This document shows, piece after piece, positions 35,044 through 43,379 of a stretch of 64,000 nt of DNA (its first letter is position 1; each line of letters opens with the position of its first letter). The notes beneath the pieces are model-generated. The model did no database searches and was not told the DNA's origin. It was given only the letters and a program-made list of their open reading frames with translations. The stretch spans positions 1 to 64,000 of the forward strand of contig URAV01000012.1 in assembly GCA_900545915.1 (NCBI GenBank). The letters are read 5' to 3'. Position numbers and translations under genes: made by a program. This DNA comes from an uncultured Porphyromonadaceae bacterium. GTDB taxonomy: Bacteria > Bacteroidota > Bacteroidia > Bacteroidales > Coprobacteraceae.

Positions 35044-38000
35044 ATGAAAGAAAAAGAAACACATAAATACAAAACAGCAAATGTAGATATTCTATTAAAA
35101 TCTTCTCAAAAAAGAAACATATCTGCTTTTTCGGTAATACTAATCTTTACATGTCTGCTGATTGTAGGATTATTTTTTATTCCCATGCTTCCCGTTAAGT
35201 TATCACCTTCGAAAACCTTACCTCAAGTAACCGTCAACTTCAATATGTGGGGACAATCATCCCGTATCATAGAAATGGAGGTCACCTCAAAAATAGAATC
35301 TATGCTTAGCCGAATAAAAGGCATAGAAAATATATCATCTAATTCTGGTAATGGTTGGGGTAACGTCTCTGTACGTATTAATAAACATACCGATTTAGAT
35401 ATGGTACGTTTTGAAATTTCAACGATTATAAGGCAACTATATCCCTCTCTACCTCCGGGAGTCAGTTATCCGAGCATCACAATGAACCGTCCAGAAGACG
35501 ATTTCGAAAGACCTTTTATCAGCTATACAATCAATGCACCGACTACCCCCATTCTGATCCAAAAGTTTGCAGAAAACCATATAAAATCCCGTTTACTACA
35601 AATCAAAGGTATAGATAAAGTAGAAATCAATGGAGCTACCCCTATGATTTGGAAACTCGAATATGATTATTTTCAATTACAAAATCTTGGCATAAGTGTC
35701 GATGACATTAAAGAAGCCATACAACTACATCTTAAAAACGAATTTTTAGGAATCGGTACTATTGAAAATTCAGATAAAGAAAAACAGTGGATACGTCTTG
35801 CTATTGTTCCTAATACTCCGAATAAAACATTTGATATTTCCCAAATCGATATCAAAACTCAAGACAAAAAAATAATCAGGCTCGATCAAATCGTTTCAGC
35901 AAAATATATCGAAAGCGAGCCTTATAGTTACTATCGTATCAATGGTTTAAACTCTATATATCTTTCTGTAAAAGCTAAAGAAGATGCCAACCAATTAGCT
36001 GTTTGTAATAAAGTAAAAGATGTTATAAACAATATAGATAATATTATACCCCCTAATTATGAAATACATTTAGCTTATGATGCTACTGAATACATACAAA
36101 AAGAGTTAAATAAAATTTACTTCAGATCTGGTCTCACAATACTTATTCTTTTAGGTTTTGTTTTTTTGATTTATCGAAATATAAAATATTTAATCCTAAT
36201 TTTATTCTCTCTTTTATGTAACATTTTTATAGCCGCCATACTATATTATCTTTTCCAATTGGAAATACAATTATATTCTTTAATAGGAATTACCATATCT
36301 TTAACATTAGTAATAGATAATACGATAGTAATGTCGGACCAAATTATCCGACGAAAAAATAAAAAGGCTTTTATGTCTATTCTAGCAGCAACTCTCACGA
36401 CAATAGCCTCATTAATAACAATTTTCTTTATGGATGAAAATATCCGTCTTAATTTACAAGATTTTGCTAACGTCTTAATCATAAACTTAATAATTTCACT
36501 ACTAATAGCCCTATTTTTAGTTCCCGCACTAATTGAAAAATTGCATATAGGCACACCCTCCATTAAACAAAAAAAACAATATGCAAAAAGATTGAAAAAA
36601 CGCAAACAGTTTAATATTTCTTTCAATAAAGGATACGAGAAATTCATTATCATAACATCTCGTTTCCGGACGACTATCATCATTTTATTAATTTTATTAT
36701 TCGGACTTCCTATTTTTATGTTACCGTCGCAAATCGATACTTCCAAAGATAAACATCCTACTTTTGCAGCTAAATGTTATAATAAAACTTTAGGATCAAA
36801 CTTTTATAAAGAAAATATAAAACCGATAGTCGATATAGCTTTCGGCGGAACATTACGTCTTTTTATTCAAAAAGTATATAACGGATCTTATTGGTCAAAT
36901 AAAGAAGAAACGACACTATTTATTGGATTATCAATGCCAAACGGAAGTACTCTTACTCAAACGAACTATATCATCGGACAAATAGAAAATTATCTACAAC
37001 AATATAAAGAGATCAAACAATTTGAAACGAATGTCTCCACATTACAAGCTAGCATTAATATAAAATTTGTTCCCAAACACCAAAACAGCGGATTTCCACA
37101 CTTATTAAAATCAAAATTAATAAGTAAAGCTCTTGAACAGGGAGGAGGTTCATGGAATATAGAAGGTTTAGGAAACGGATTTAACAACTCTATAAAAGAT
37201 AATGCCGGGCCATATAGGGTCAAAATGCTCGGATACAATTATGATCATCTACATGCTTTGGCAGAACAATTCAAAGATTCTTTGCAGCAAAACAAACGAA
37301 TAAAAAAATTCACGATCAACTCTAGATTCAGTTACTTTAAAAATGATTACCAAGAATACTCATTCAATTTAAAAAAAGACAAACTCATCGAACAGAATAT
37401 AACCCCCATACAACTTTACAATAATATCAATCCTATGTTTGGGAAAGATATATATGTGGAACGCTGGAAATCTGGCTCATCATCAGAAGAAATAAAACTA
37501 TTCTCAAAACAAGCTAATGAATATGATATTTGGAAATTAAAATATTTTCCGGGACAAATCAATAAAAATAATTATAAACTGTCTGAACTTGCCGATATTG
37601 AGAAAGGACAAAGTCCACAAAATATAGCCAAAGAAAATCAACAATATCGACTTTGTCTACAATACGATTATATAGGTCCGTCCAAACAAGGAAATAATAT
37701 CTTACTCAAAACAATAAATAACTTTGAAAAAATATTGCCTTTAGGATATAGTATTGAAAATGGAATGCAAAACCAAATCAGTTGGGGACAAAAAAATAAT
37801 AAACAATATTGGTCAATGATACTTATTATTATCATTATCTACTTTACCACCAGCATATTATTCAACTCCCTTAAACAACCCTTTACAATCATTTTTATAA
37901 TACCAATATCCTTTATTGGCATCTTCCTTACCTTTTATTGGTTCAGACTTAATTTCGATCAGGGAGGATTCGCAGCATTCATTATTTTATGCGGACTTAC

Positions 38001-38289
38001 GGTAAATGCCAGTATATACATCTTAAATGAATATAATAACATATTAAAAACAAAAAAAATTCCACCAATAAAAGCCTATATTAAAGCATGGAATGCCAAA
38101 ATAAGTCCAATATTTCTTACCATTGTCTCCACTATATTAGGCTTTTTACCTTTTATAATAGGAGCAGAAAAAGAAGGTTTTTGGTTTCCTTTAGCAGCAG
38201 GAAGTATAGGAGGTTTAATTATGTCATTTATCGGCATCTTTTTATTTATGCCGTTATTTACGGGTATAGGGCAAACTAACAAAACTTAA
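35044..38289 (+). CDS. RND efflux transporter permease, second and divergent
   Basis: A 1081-residue RND pump with the same 12-helix plan but clearly different from the first. An N-terminal extension of about 25 residues precedes the first helix. TM4 shows LTLVIDNTIVMSDQI with one aspartate; the TM10 region reads ILCGLTVNASIYILNEY, again without the AcrB lysine. The periplasmic loops are rich in N, K and I, and the gene is strongly A+T-rich (13 G/C in bases 36181-36240). It may partner the first RND protein in a mixed trimer, as MdtB and MdtC do, or act separately through the same TolC. Confidence 0.9.
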   Translation: MKEKETHKYKTANVDILLKSSQKRNISAFSVILIFTCLLIVGLFFIPMLPVKLSPSKTLPQVTVNFNMWGQSSRIIEMEVTSKIESMLSRIKGIENISSNSGNGWGNVSVRINKHTDLDMVRFEISTIIRQLYPSLPPGVSYPSITMNRPEDDFERPFISYTINAPTTPILIQKFAENHIKSRLLQIKGIDKVEINGATPMIWKLEYDYFQLQNLGISVDDIKEAIQLHLKNEFLGIGTIENSDKEKQWIRLAIVPNTPNKTFDISQIDIKTQDKKIIRLDQIVSAKYIESEPYSYYRINGLNSIYLSVKAKEDANQLAVCNKVKDVINNIDNIIPPNYEIHLAYDATEYIQKELNKIYFRSGLTILILLGFVFLIYRNIKYLILILFSLLCNIFIAAILYYLFQLEIQLYSLIGITISLTLVIDNTIVMSDQIIRRKNKKAFMSILAATLTTIASLITIFFMDENIRLNLQDFANVLIINLIISLLIALFLVPALIEKLHIGTPSIKQKKQYAKRLKKRKQFNISFNKGYEKFIIITSRFRTTIIILLILLFGLPIFMLPSQIDTSKDKHPTFAAKCYNKTLGSNFYKENIKPIVDIAFGGTLRLFIQKVYNGSYWSNKEETTLFIGLSMPNGSTLTQTNYIIGQIENYLQQYKEIKQFETNVSTLQASINIKFVPKHQNSGFPHLLKSKLISKALEQGGGSWNIEGLGNGFNNSIKDNAGPYRVKMLGYNYDHLHALAEQFKDSLQQNKRIKKFTINSRFSYFKNDYQEYSFNLKKDKLIEQNITPIQLYNNINPMFGKDIYVERWKSGSSSEEIKLFSKQANEYDIWKLKYFPGQINKNNYKLSELADIEKGQSPQNIAKENQQYRLCLQYDYIGPSKQGNNILLKTINNFEKILPLGYSIENGMQNQISWGQKNNKQYWSMILIIIIIYFTTSILFNSLKQPFTIIFIIPISFIGIFLTFYWFRLNFDQGGFAAFIILCGLTVNASIYILNEYNNILKTKKIPPIKAYIKAWNAKISPIFLTIVSTILGFLPFIIGAEKEGFWFPLAAGSIGGLIMSFIGIFLFMPLFTGIGQTNKT

Positions 38290-38299
38290 TCACGCGACA

Positions 38300-39154
38300 T
38301 TAATAGACATATCCTTTTATTCTCAATTGTATATAATCATCTTTTATATTGCAATACACTCGTACAGTCTTAAAAAATGCACCGGTATGCGTCGGTTTTA
38401 CAAGTACTTTTATTTCCGTTTCAGACCCAGACTTAACCGGATACTCTTGCCAAATTGGGACAGTACAACCACAATTTACAACAATATCTTTTATAACAAG
38501 TGGATAAGTACCCGTATTTTGTAAAACAAATATTATTTCAGATTGCTCATTAACTTTCATAGCTGTAAGCTCAATTATATTTGACTTCACACATACTGTT
38601 GTTTCTATTGCAGTTCTTATCTTACCAGTAAAAATTTGATTATACTGATTTCGAATACTCTGGTCATATATCGGATTTCCAATCGCCAAGACTTTATTAC
38701 TTCTATCAAGTAAAAAACAATAATCTTGATTATTTCTCGGGAAATGATTCAATCGACCAATATTATCCTCTTTATCAAAATACACTGGATAATTAAACTT
38801 ATCATCTACAAAAAAAGAAGAAAATTTTTCTTTTTTCTCAGAACAAATATAAAATTCAATTTGAATTTTGCCCGATAATGAATTCTCCACTTCTTTTATC
38901 AACGAATGCCACTTTATTAATTCCAATTTAATATTCTCTTCACTCTCAGAACCACAATATAACAATACCTTATATAACATGTCCGAATTTTCATGGTCCA
39001 AAGAATCTGTCATACTATAAAAAGCAGGAATATCAGTAGGAATAAAAAGTTCTTTTCCTATCCATTCAACAATCTGTGATATCTCTTTTTTATTAGATGC
39101 GGAATGACATGCTATCAAAAACAATAATATGATACAAGCAAAAGATATTCTCAT
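38300..39154 (-). CDS. Lipoprotein with thioredoxin-like and DUF1573 domains
   Basis: A 284-residue lipoprotein (lipobox FLIAC, C16). The middle part (about 80-175) has a thioredoxin-fold look with IQIEFYICSEKKEKF and DYCFLLDRSNKVLAIGNPIYD, but no CxxC. The C-terminal 90 residues are a DUF1573 domain with the hallmark VVNCGCTVPIW followed by an Ig-like VKPTHTGAFFKTVRVY pattern. DUF1573 proteins often accompany secreted-peptide or redox genes in Bacteroidota; function is unknown. It converges on the last RND gene (11 bases apart) and is downstream of the transglutaminase-like gene, with which it probably forms an operon. Confidence 0.78.
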   Translation of the reverse strand: MRISFACIILLFLIACHSASNKKEISQIVEWIGKELFIPTDIPAFYSMTDSLDHENSDMLYKVLLYCGSESEENIKLELIKWHSLIKEVENSLSGKIQIEFYICSEKKEKFSSFFVDDKFNYPVYFDKEDNIGRLNHFPRNNQDYCFLLDRSNKVLAIGNPIYDQSIRNQYNQIFTGKIRTAIETTVCVKSNIIELTAMKVNEQSEIIFVLQNTGTYPLVIKDIVVNCGCTVPIWQEYPVKSGSETEIKVLVKPTHTGAFFKTVRVYCNIKDDYIQLRIKGYVY

Positions 39155-39184
39155 AATAATATACTAAATTATCATAGTCAATAA

Positions 39185-41137
39185 TTACCACCAAAATGTA
39201 TGTCGCCCATCAAAAGTAAATATTCTCTCTTCATTACCTTGTGTATGATTATGCAACCACAAAACAGCATTTTTCGGGACATTTGCAAATTCAACAAAAT
39301 AATCTTTTGCTATTTTCCGACCAAGGCTTCTCCACCCATAAAGCGAATAATAAAATAATTCATACTCATCACCTATTGTTACATTATTTCCGTCATTACG
39401 AGGTAAATAAACAATCTTTTTTACTGAAACAGGTTCTGGAAATTCAAGACCTACCCATGCCGAATCAGGTAATGAAGAATCAAAAAACGTCAAAGGATCC
39501 CCGTCAAATGCAGACTCCCGAGATCGTTTCGGATCATTACCCCAAGTTTTATCTGTTCCTATTATCTTCCCCTTATTATTTAACAATTCTCCATTCGAAC
39601 CGAAAAATTGTAATTCTGCAATATTCCCATATCCTGCAACAGGAGACACATGCCTCCAATACTTATAACATTGAGATAAAGTATCGAGAGAAATTGTAAC
39701 ATAAAAGCCATTCGGATTTTTTTCTATACGATGAATTATTTGCGGATTATCAAACTCCGGATTATCTGCAGCCTGTATTTCTCCACCTATCATATGTCTG
39801 GTAACACCTATAACTCTGAAAGTAGAAGGATATTTACGCTTGAAACGTAAATTATAAGTATCTAATGTATCTGGTTTATAATAATGTATCCTACCCTTAA
39901 AATCTAACAAAAACGGATAATTTGCGGGTTGTATTCCTTCATTGATAAAATATCCGGGTAAATACATAACATCATATCCCATATTCTCAAATGTTATGCT
40001 ACCCCTTTTATTCCCAGCATGCGCAACAGGTACCCATCGCCTATTATCAAATACACACAAATAGACAAATTTCCGCTTTTGTAAAGGAGAAACAAGCGTC
40101 TCAACTTTCACATCAAAAGTTTTTGTATAGTTATCTGTTACATCTCTCATAAATAAATTATTCAAATTGCTAGGGATAGGTTCATTATGACAAAGAGCTG
40201 CCAAAGAATTTTTATTCAAAGCATAGGTTCTTCTGTACACTTTGGACAGCTTTGAATCCGGCTTATGAATAACATCCGGATTCGTATCCACACCTCCAAA
40301 AGAAAATTCTTTCCCATTACTAGAAAATACGACATTCCACGTATGTCCCAATGCTCTATATGGCCATTGCGGTGTAAAATCCTCCACTACCGGAATTCCT
40401 TTTGCTCTCATTGCAAAAATAGCCCGGGCACAATAATCACTACACGTTCCAATAGACATATTTCTTAAAACAGAATATTTTTCTATCGGAAAAGTTGAAA
40501 CAGGTAAAAGATACACTCCAGTTTCTTCCCTTAAACGGTTATTCAGTTCACAACATGCATGAAAAGCTGAATATCGCCATCCTTCATTATAACCATGTAA
40601 ACGAATATCATTATACATAGCCGCTAAAGAGTCTCGCCAAAATTCTATTGGTTCATTCCGTACCCTGTACGGTAATATATATTCACAAAACTGATCGAAA
40701 TTCAAGTGATGGGCATACCCTCCCGAAGGCCAAACTTCAAAAGCCCGTTCTATATTATTAATAAGAAACTCTGCCGTTACACATTTAATATCTTCAAATC
40801 TTTCTGCACTCTTCGGGAGATTATTCATTTTAGCTATACTATCTATTTTTTGCTTCAGAACTTCTTTATTTTTCTCCACCAATAACACAGAATCAACAGC
40901 CCTATAAAAATTATCAACTGATTTCCCTCCAAAAGAATAATGGCCAGGCATATTTTCTATTAAAAAAACTGCAGCTTTATATTTAAGACTATCATCGATA
41001 TTTTTACTATAATGATCTAAAACTTTTCTTAATTCAACAGCATTATCCCCTGCCAAAGTTAAAGAGCGTTCAATATCGGACTTTTTACATGAAAAGAAAA
41101 GTATTAAAAAAAGCAGTACCTGAACAGAATTTTTCAT
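39185..41137 (-). CDS. Transglutaminase-like lipoprotein with discoidin-like C terminus
   Basis: A 650-residue lipoprotein (start MKNSVQVLLF, lipobox LFFSC) with a papain-like transglutaminase core: C232 in MSIGTCSDYC, H265 in ALGHTWNVV and D284 in FGGVDTNPD form the expected triad. An N-terminal helical domain has the recurrent ENMPGHYSF motif; the C-terminal about 130 residues resemble an F5/8-type (discoidin) sugar-binding domain (ESAFDGDPLTFFDSS, WVGLEFPEPVSVKKI). The ATG at 41137 is preferred to 41170 because a promoter TATGTTTG at 41168-41175 would start transcription inside the longer frame. The enzyme could cross-link or hydrolyse peptides at the surface; no substrate is known. Confidence 0.82.
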   Translation of the reverse strand: MKNSVQVLLFLILFFSCKKSDIERSLTLAGDNAVELRKVLDHYSKNIDDSLKYKAAVFLIENMPGHYSFGGKSVDNFYRAVDSVLLVEKNKEVLKQKIDSIAKMNNLPKSAERFEDIKCVTAEFLINNIERAFEVWPSGGYAHHLNFDQFCEYILPYRVRNEPIEFWRDSLAAMYNDIRLHGYNEGWRYSAFHACCELNNRLREETGVYLLPVSTFPIEKYSVLRNMSIGTCSDYCARAIFAMRAKGIPVVEDFTPQWPYRALGHTWNVVFSSNGKEFSFGGVDTNPDVIHKPDSKLSKVYRRTYALNKNSLAALCHNEPIPSNLNNLFMRDVTDNYTKTFDVKVETLVSPLQKRKFVYLCVFDNRRWVPVAHAGNKRGSITFENMGYDVMYLPGYFINEGIQPANYPFLLDFKGRIHYYKPDTLDTYNLRFKRKYPSTFRVIGVTRHMIGGEIQAADNPEFDNPQIIHRIEKNPNGFYVTISLDTLSQCYKYWRHVSPVAGYGNIAELQFFGSNGELLNNKGKIIGTDKTWGNDPKRSRESAFDGDPLTFFDSSLPDSAWVGLEFPEPVSVKKIVYLPRNDGNNVTIGDEYELFYYSLYGWRSLGRKIAKDYFVEFANVPKNAVLWLHNHTQGNEERIFTFDGRHTFWW

Positions 41138-41167
41138 AACATTATTTTTGGTTAAAAATATATATTT

Positions 41168-41199
41168 CAAACATAAAAGAATAATATAATCTGTTCATA
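41168..41199 (-). promoter_or_regulatory. Promoter of the transglutaminase-DUF1573 unit
   Basis: The minus strand reads TATG (41196-41199), 20 bases, then TATGTTTG (41168-41175), an exact -7 box with a one-mismatch -33 box. The predicted start near 41161 lies upstream of the 41137 start codon and downstream of the 41170 ATG, which decides the start. Confidence 0.55.
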
Positions 41200-41401
41200 A
41201 AATAACAACTTAGTCTCATCAGCCGAGATAAAACGTAAATATTCCTGTTTAGGTCATTACAGACAAACCTAAATATATTGCAGATAATAATCTAATAATG
41301 AGCAAAAAACAATTATGAGATTTAACTTTCATATTGTATCTGCATCCAATAAGAAAATGTTTCTACCATTTATTTAAGTAATTATTAAAAAGAAAAGAAG
41401 T

Positions 41402-41815
41402 ATGAAAACAAAAATCGGAATGCTTTTAATAGCAATGTGTATGTCTGCAATGGCTTTTGCCCAAAAACCTGTTGAGAAAACAAGAGTAAAGAAAAATTTT
41501 ACACCGGAACAAATAGCACAGAAACGTACGGATATAATGAAAATTCGGTTGCAATTAAACGATGAACAAACGGCCAAGGTTTATACTTGGAATCTGCAAC
41601 AGATAAAAGAACAAATAGCACAAAAGAAAAAAGAGAAAATCGAACGCCAAAAACGTATGGAACAACGAAAAGCACAAGAAGCCGAGTTTATTTCGATCCT
41701 TACCCCTTCTCAAAAAGCAGCTTATGATCAATGGAAACAGGAACAGAAAAAAGAAATAAGAAAAAAGGATCAGGCTAAACGTCTGCATCCAAAGAAAAAT
41801 CTTTCACAAAAGTAA
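41402..41815 (+). CDS. Small exported LTXXQ-like (Spy/CpxP-like) protein
   Basis: A 137-residue protein with a clear signal peptide (cut near MAFAQ) and a highly charged helical body. The pieces NFTPEQIAQKRTDIM and ISILTPSQKAAYDQW resemble the LTXXQ repeats of Spy/CpxP-type periplasmic proteins and the Bacteroidota DUF4890 group. The tail is a K/R/Q-rich coil (KKKEKIERQKRMEQRKAQE). It may bind misfolded proteins in the periplasm, but that is by analogy only. It is a monocistronic gene with a strong terminator directly after it. Confidence 0.7.
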   Translation: MKTKIGMLLIAMCMSAMAFAQKPVEKTRVKKNFTPEQIAQKRTDIMKIRLQLNDEQTAKVYTWNLQQIKEQIAQKKKEKIERQKRMEQRKAQEAEFISILTPSQKAAYDQWKQEQKKEIRKKDQAKRLHPKKNLSQK

Positions 41816-41827
41816 CAATCAAATATC

Positions 41828-41863
41828 AATACGCCGGACAAAAAGTTTATCGTCCGGCGTATT
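41828..41863 (+). terminator. Terminator after the LTXXQ-like gene
   Basis: A perfect 12-bp stem, AATACGCCGGAC (41828-41839) with GTCCGGCGTATT (41852-41863), followed by TTATT. It is the strongest intrinsic terminator in the window by stem length and G+C content. Confidence 0.88.
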
Positions 41864-41962
41864 TTATTAAACAGTAAATAAACGAAGGATAAATCATTAT
41901 AAGATCACAATATATTGCCATATCTCCATCATATTTTTAGCTGTTTATACAGAAAAAAACGA

Positions 41963-41970
41963 TATATTTG
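41963..41970 (+). promoter_or_regulatory. radA promoter -7 element
   Basis: TATATTTG matches TAnnTTTG exactly 24 bases before the radA start codon. No clear -33 box at standard spacing. Confidence 0.45.
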
Positions 41971-41994
41971 TAACTATTAATATGCAATTCTTTT

Positions 41995-43368
41995 ATGGCA
42001 AAAACAAAATCGGTATATATATGCTCCAATTGCGGAGCTGATTCTCCGAAATGGATAGGGAAATGTCCTATTTGCGGAGAATGGAACAGCTATGTAGAAG
42101 AAATTATCAACACGAAGCCTTCAGCAGCTAAAAGCTCGTATCACTCGACCGAAAACAGCAAATCGAAACCTCTTAAACTGAATGAAATAAATATTGCAGA
42201 AGAACCTCGTATAGATGTACAGAACAATGAATTGAACAGGGTTCTCGGAGGTGGTTTGGTTCCCGGCTCATTAGTCTTGATCGGGGGTGAACCCGGAATA
42301 GGAAAATCGACTCTGATTTTACAGACGGTTTTAGGTTTACATGGGAAAAAAACATTGTATGTCTCAGGAGAAGAGAGTGCTCGCCAACTGAAATTACGAG
42401 CAGACCGAATACAAAAAAGTGAAAATCCTGATTGTTATATCGTTTGTGAAACTTCTTTAGAAGAAATATTCGTGCATATTAAAAACGTACAACCCGATTT
42501 AGTTATCATAGATTCCATTCAAACCATATCAACCGAGACGATCGAATCTTCTCCGGGAAGCGTATCTCAGGTGCGAGAATGTTCTGCATCAATCCTCAAA
42601 TTCGCAAAAGAAACCGGAACTCCCGTTCTATTGATCGGACATATAAATAAAGAAGGTAGTATTGCCGGACCTAAAGTTTTGGAACATATCGTTGATACCG
42701 TGCTACAATTCGAGGGAGACCAACACTATATGTACCGAATTCTCAGATCTATTAAAAACCGATTCGGGAGCACTGCCGAATTGGGAATATACGAAATGAG
42801 ACAAAACGGGCTTCGGGAAGTCAGTAATCCCTCCGAACTACTACTATCTCAAAATCACGAGGGATTAAGCGGGGTCGCCATAGCTGCGGCCATAGAAGGA
42901 ATACGTCCATTTCTGATTGAAACACAATCTTTAGTAAGCACTGCCGCATACGGTACACCACAACGATCGGCAACAGGATTCGATTTAAGAAGAATGAATA
43001 TGCTTTTGGCTGTTCTCGAGAAACGAGTCGGATTTAAACTTGCACAAAAAGATGTATTTTTAAATATCGCCGGAGGATTGAAAGTTAACGATCCGGCAAT
43101 GGATTTATCTATCATCAGCGCTATTCTTTCATCCAATATGGACATGGCTATCGAAAACCATACCTGTATGGCCGGAGAGGTCGGATTATCCGGAGAAATA
43201 CGACCTGTCAACCGAATCGAACAGAGGATATTGGAAGCAGAAAAATTGGGATTCAAACGCATTTTGATTCCATATAATAATCTCAAAGGATTCGATGATA
43301 AAAAACTGAATATAGAAATTGTTCCCGTCCGTAAAGTTGAAGAAGCTTTTCGACAACTATTCGGGTAA
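41995..43368 (+). CDS. radA: DNA repair protein RadA
   Basis: RecA-like ATPase that aids branch migration in recombinational repair. The 457-residue protein has the N-terminal zinc finger (C10, C13, C24, C27), Walker A GGEPGIGKST at 97-106, the RadA-specific KNRFG motif at 254-258, and a C-terminal Lon-protease-like domain with GGLKVNDPAMDL and GEVGLSGEIRPV. All hallmarks are intact. A -7 promoter box lies just upstream. The FAD oxidoreductase gene begins 11 bases after its stop, suggesting a joint transcript with it and perhaps with cstA. Confidence 0.97.
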   Translation: MAKTKSVYICSNCGADSPKWIGKCPICGEWNSYVEEIINTKPSAAKSSYHSTENSKSKPLKLNEINIAEEPRIDVQNNELNRVLGGGLVPGSLVLIGGEPGIGKSTLILQTVLGLHGKKTLYVSGEESARQLKLRADRIQKSENPDCYIVCETSLEEIFVHIKNVQPDLVIIDSIQTISTETIESSPGSVSQVRECSASILKFAKETGTPVLLIGHINKEGSIAGPKVLEHIVDTVLQFEGDQHYMYRILRSIKNRFGSTAELGIYEMRQNGLREVSNPSELLLSQNHEGLSGVAIAAAIEGIRPFLIETQSLVSTAAYGTPQRSATGFDLRRMNMLLAVLEKRVGFKLAQKDVFLNIAGGLKVNDPAMDLSIISAILSSNMDMAIENHTCMAGEVGLSGEIRPVNRIEQRILEAEKLGFKRILIPYNNLKGFDDKKLNIEIVPVRKVEEAFRQLFG

Positions 43369-43379
43369 AAAATAACAAT

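Noticed and set aside
36246..36746. 166-codon minus-strand frame within the second RND gene
   Set aside because: It is a shadow of an A+T-rich membrane-protein gene; hydrophobicity mirrors the sense strand.
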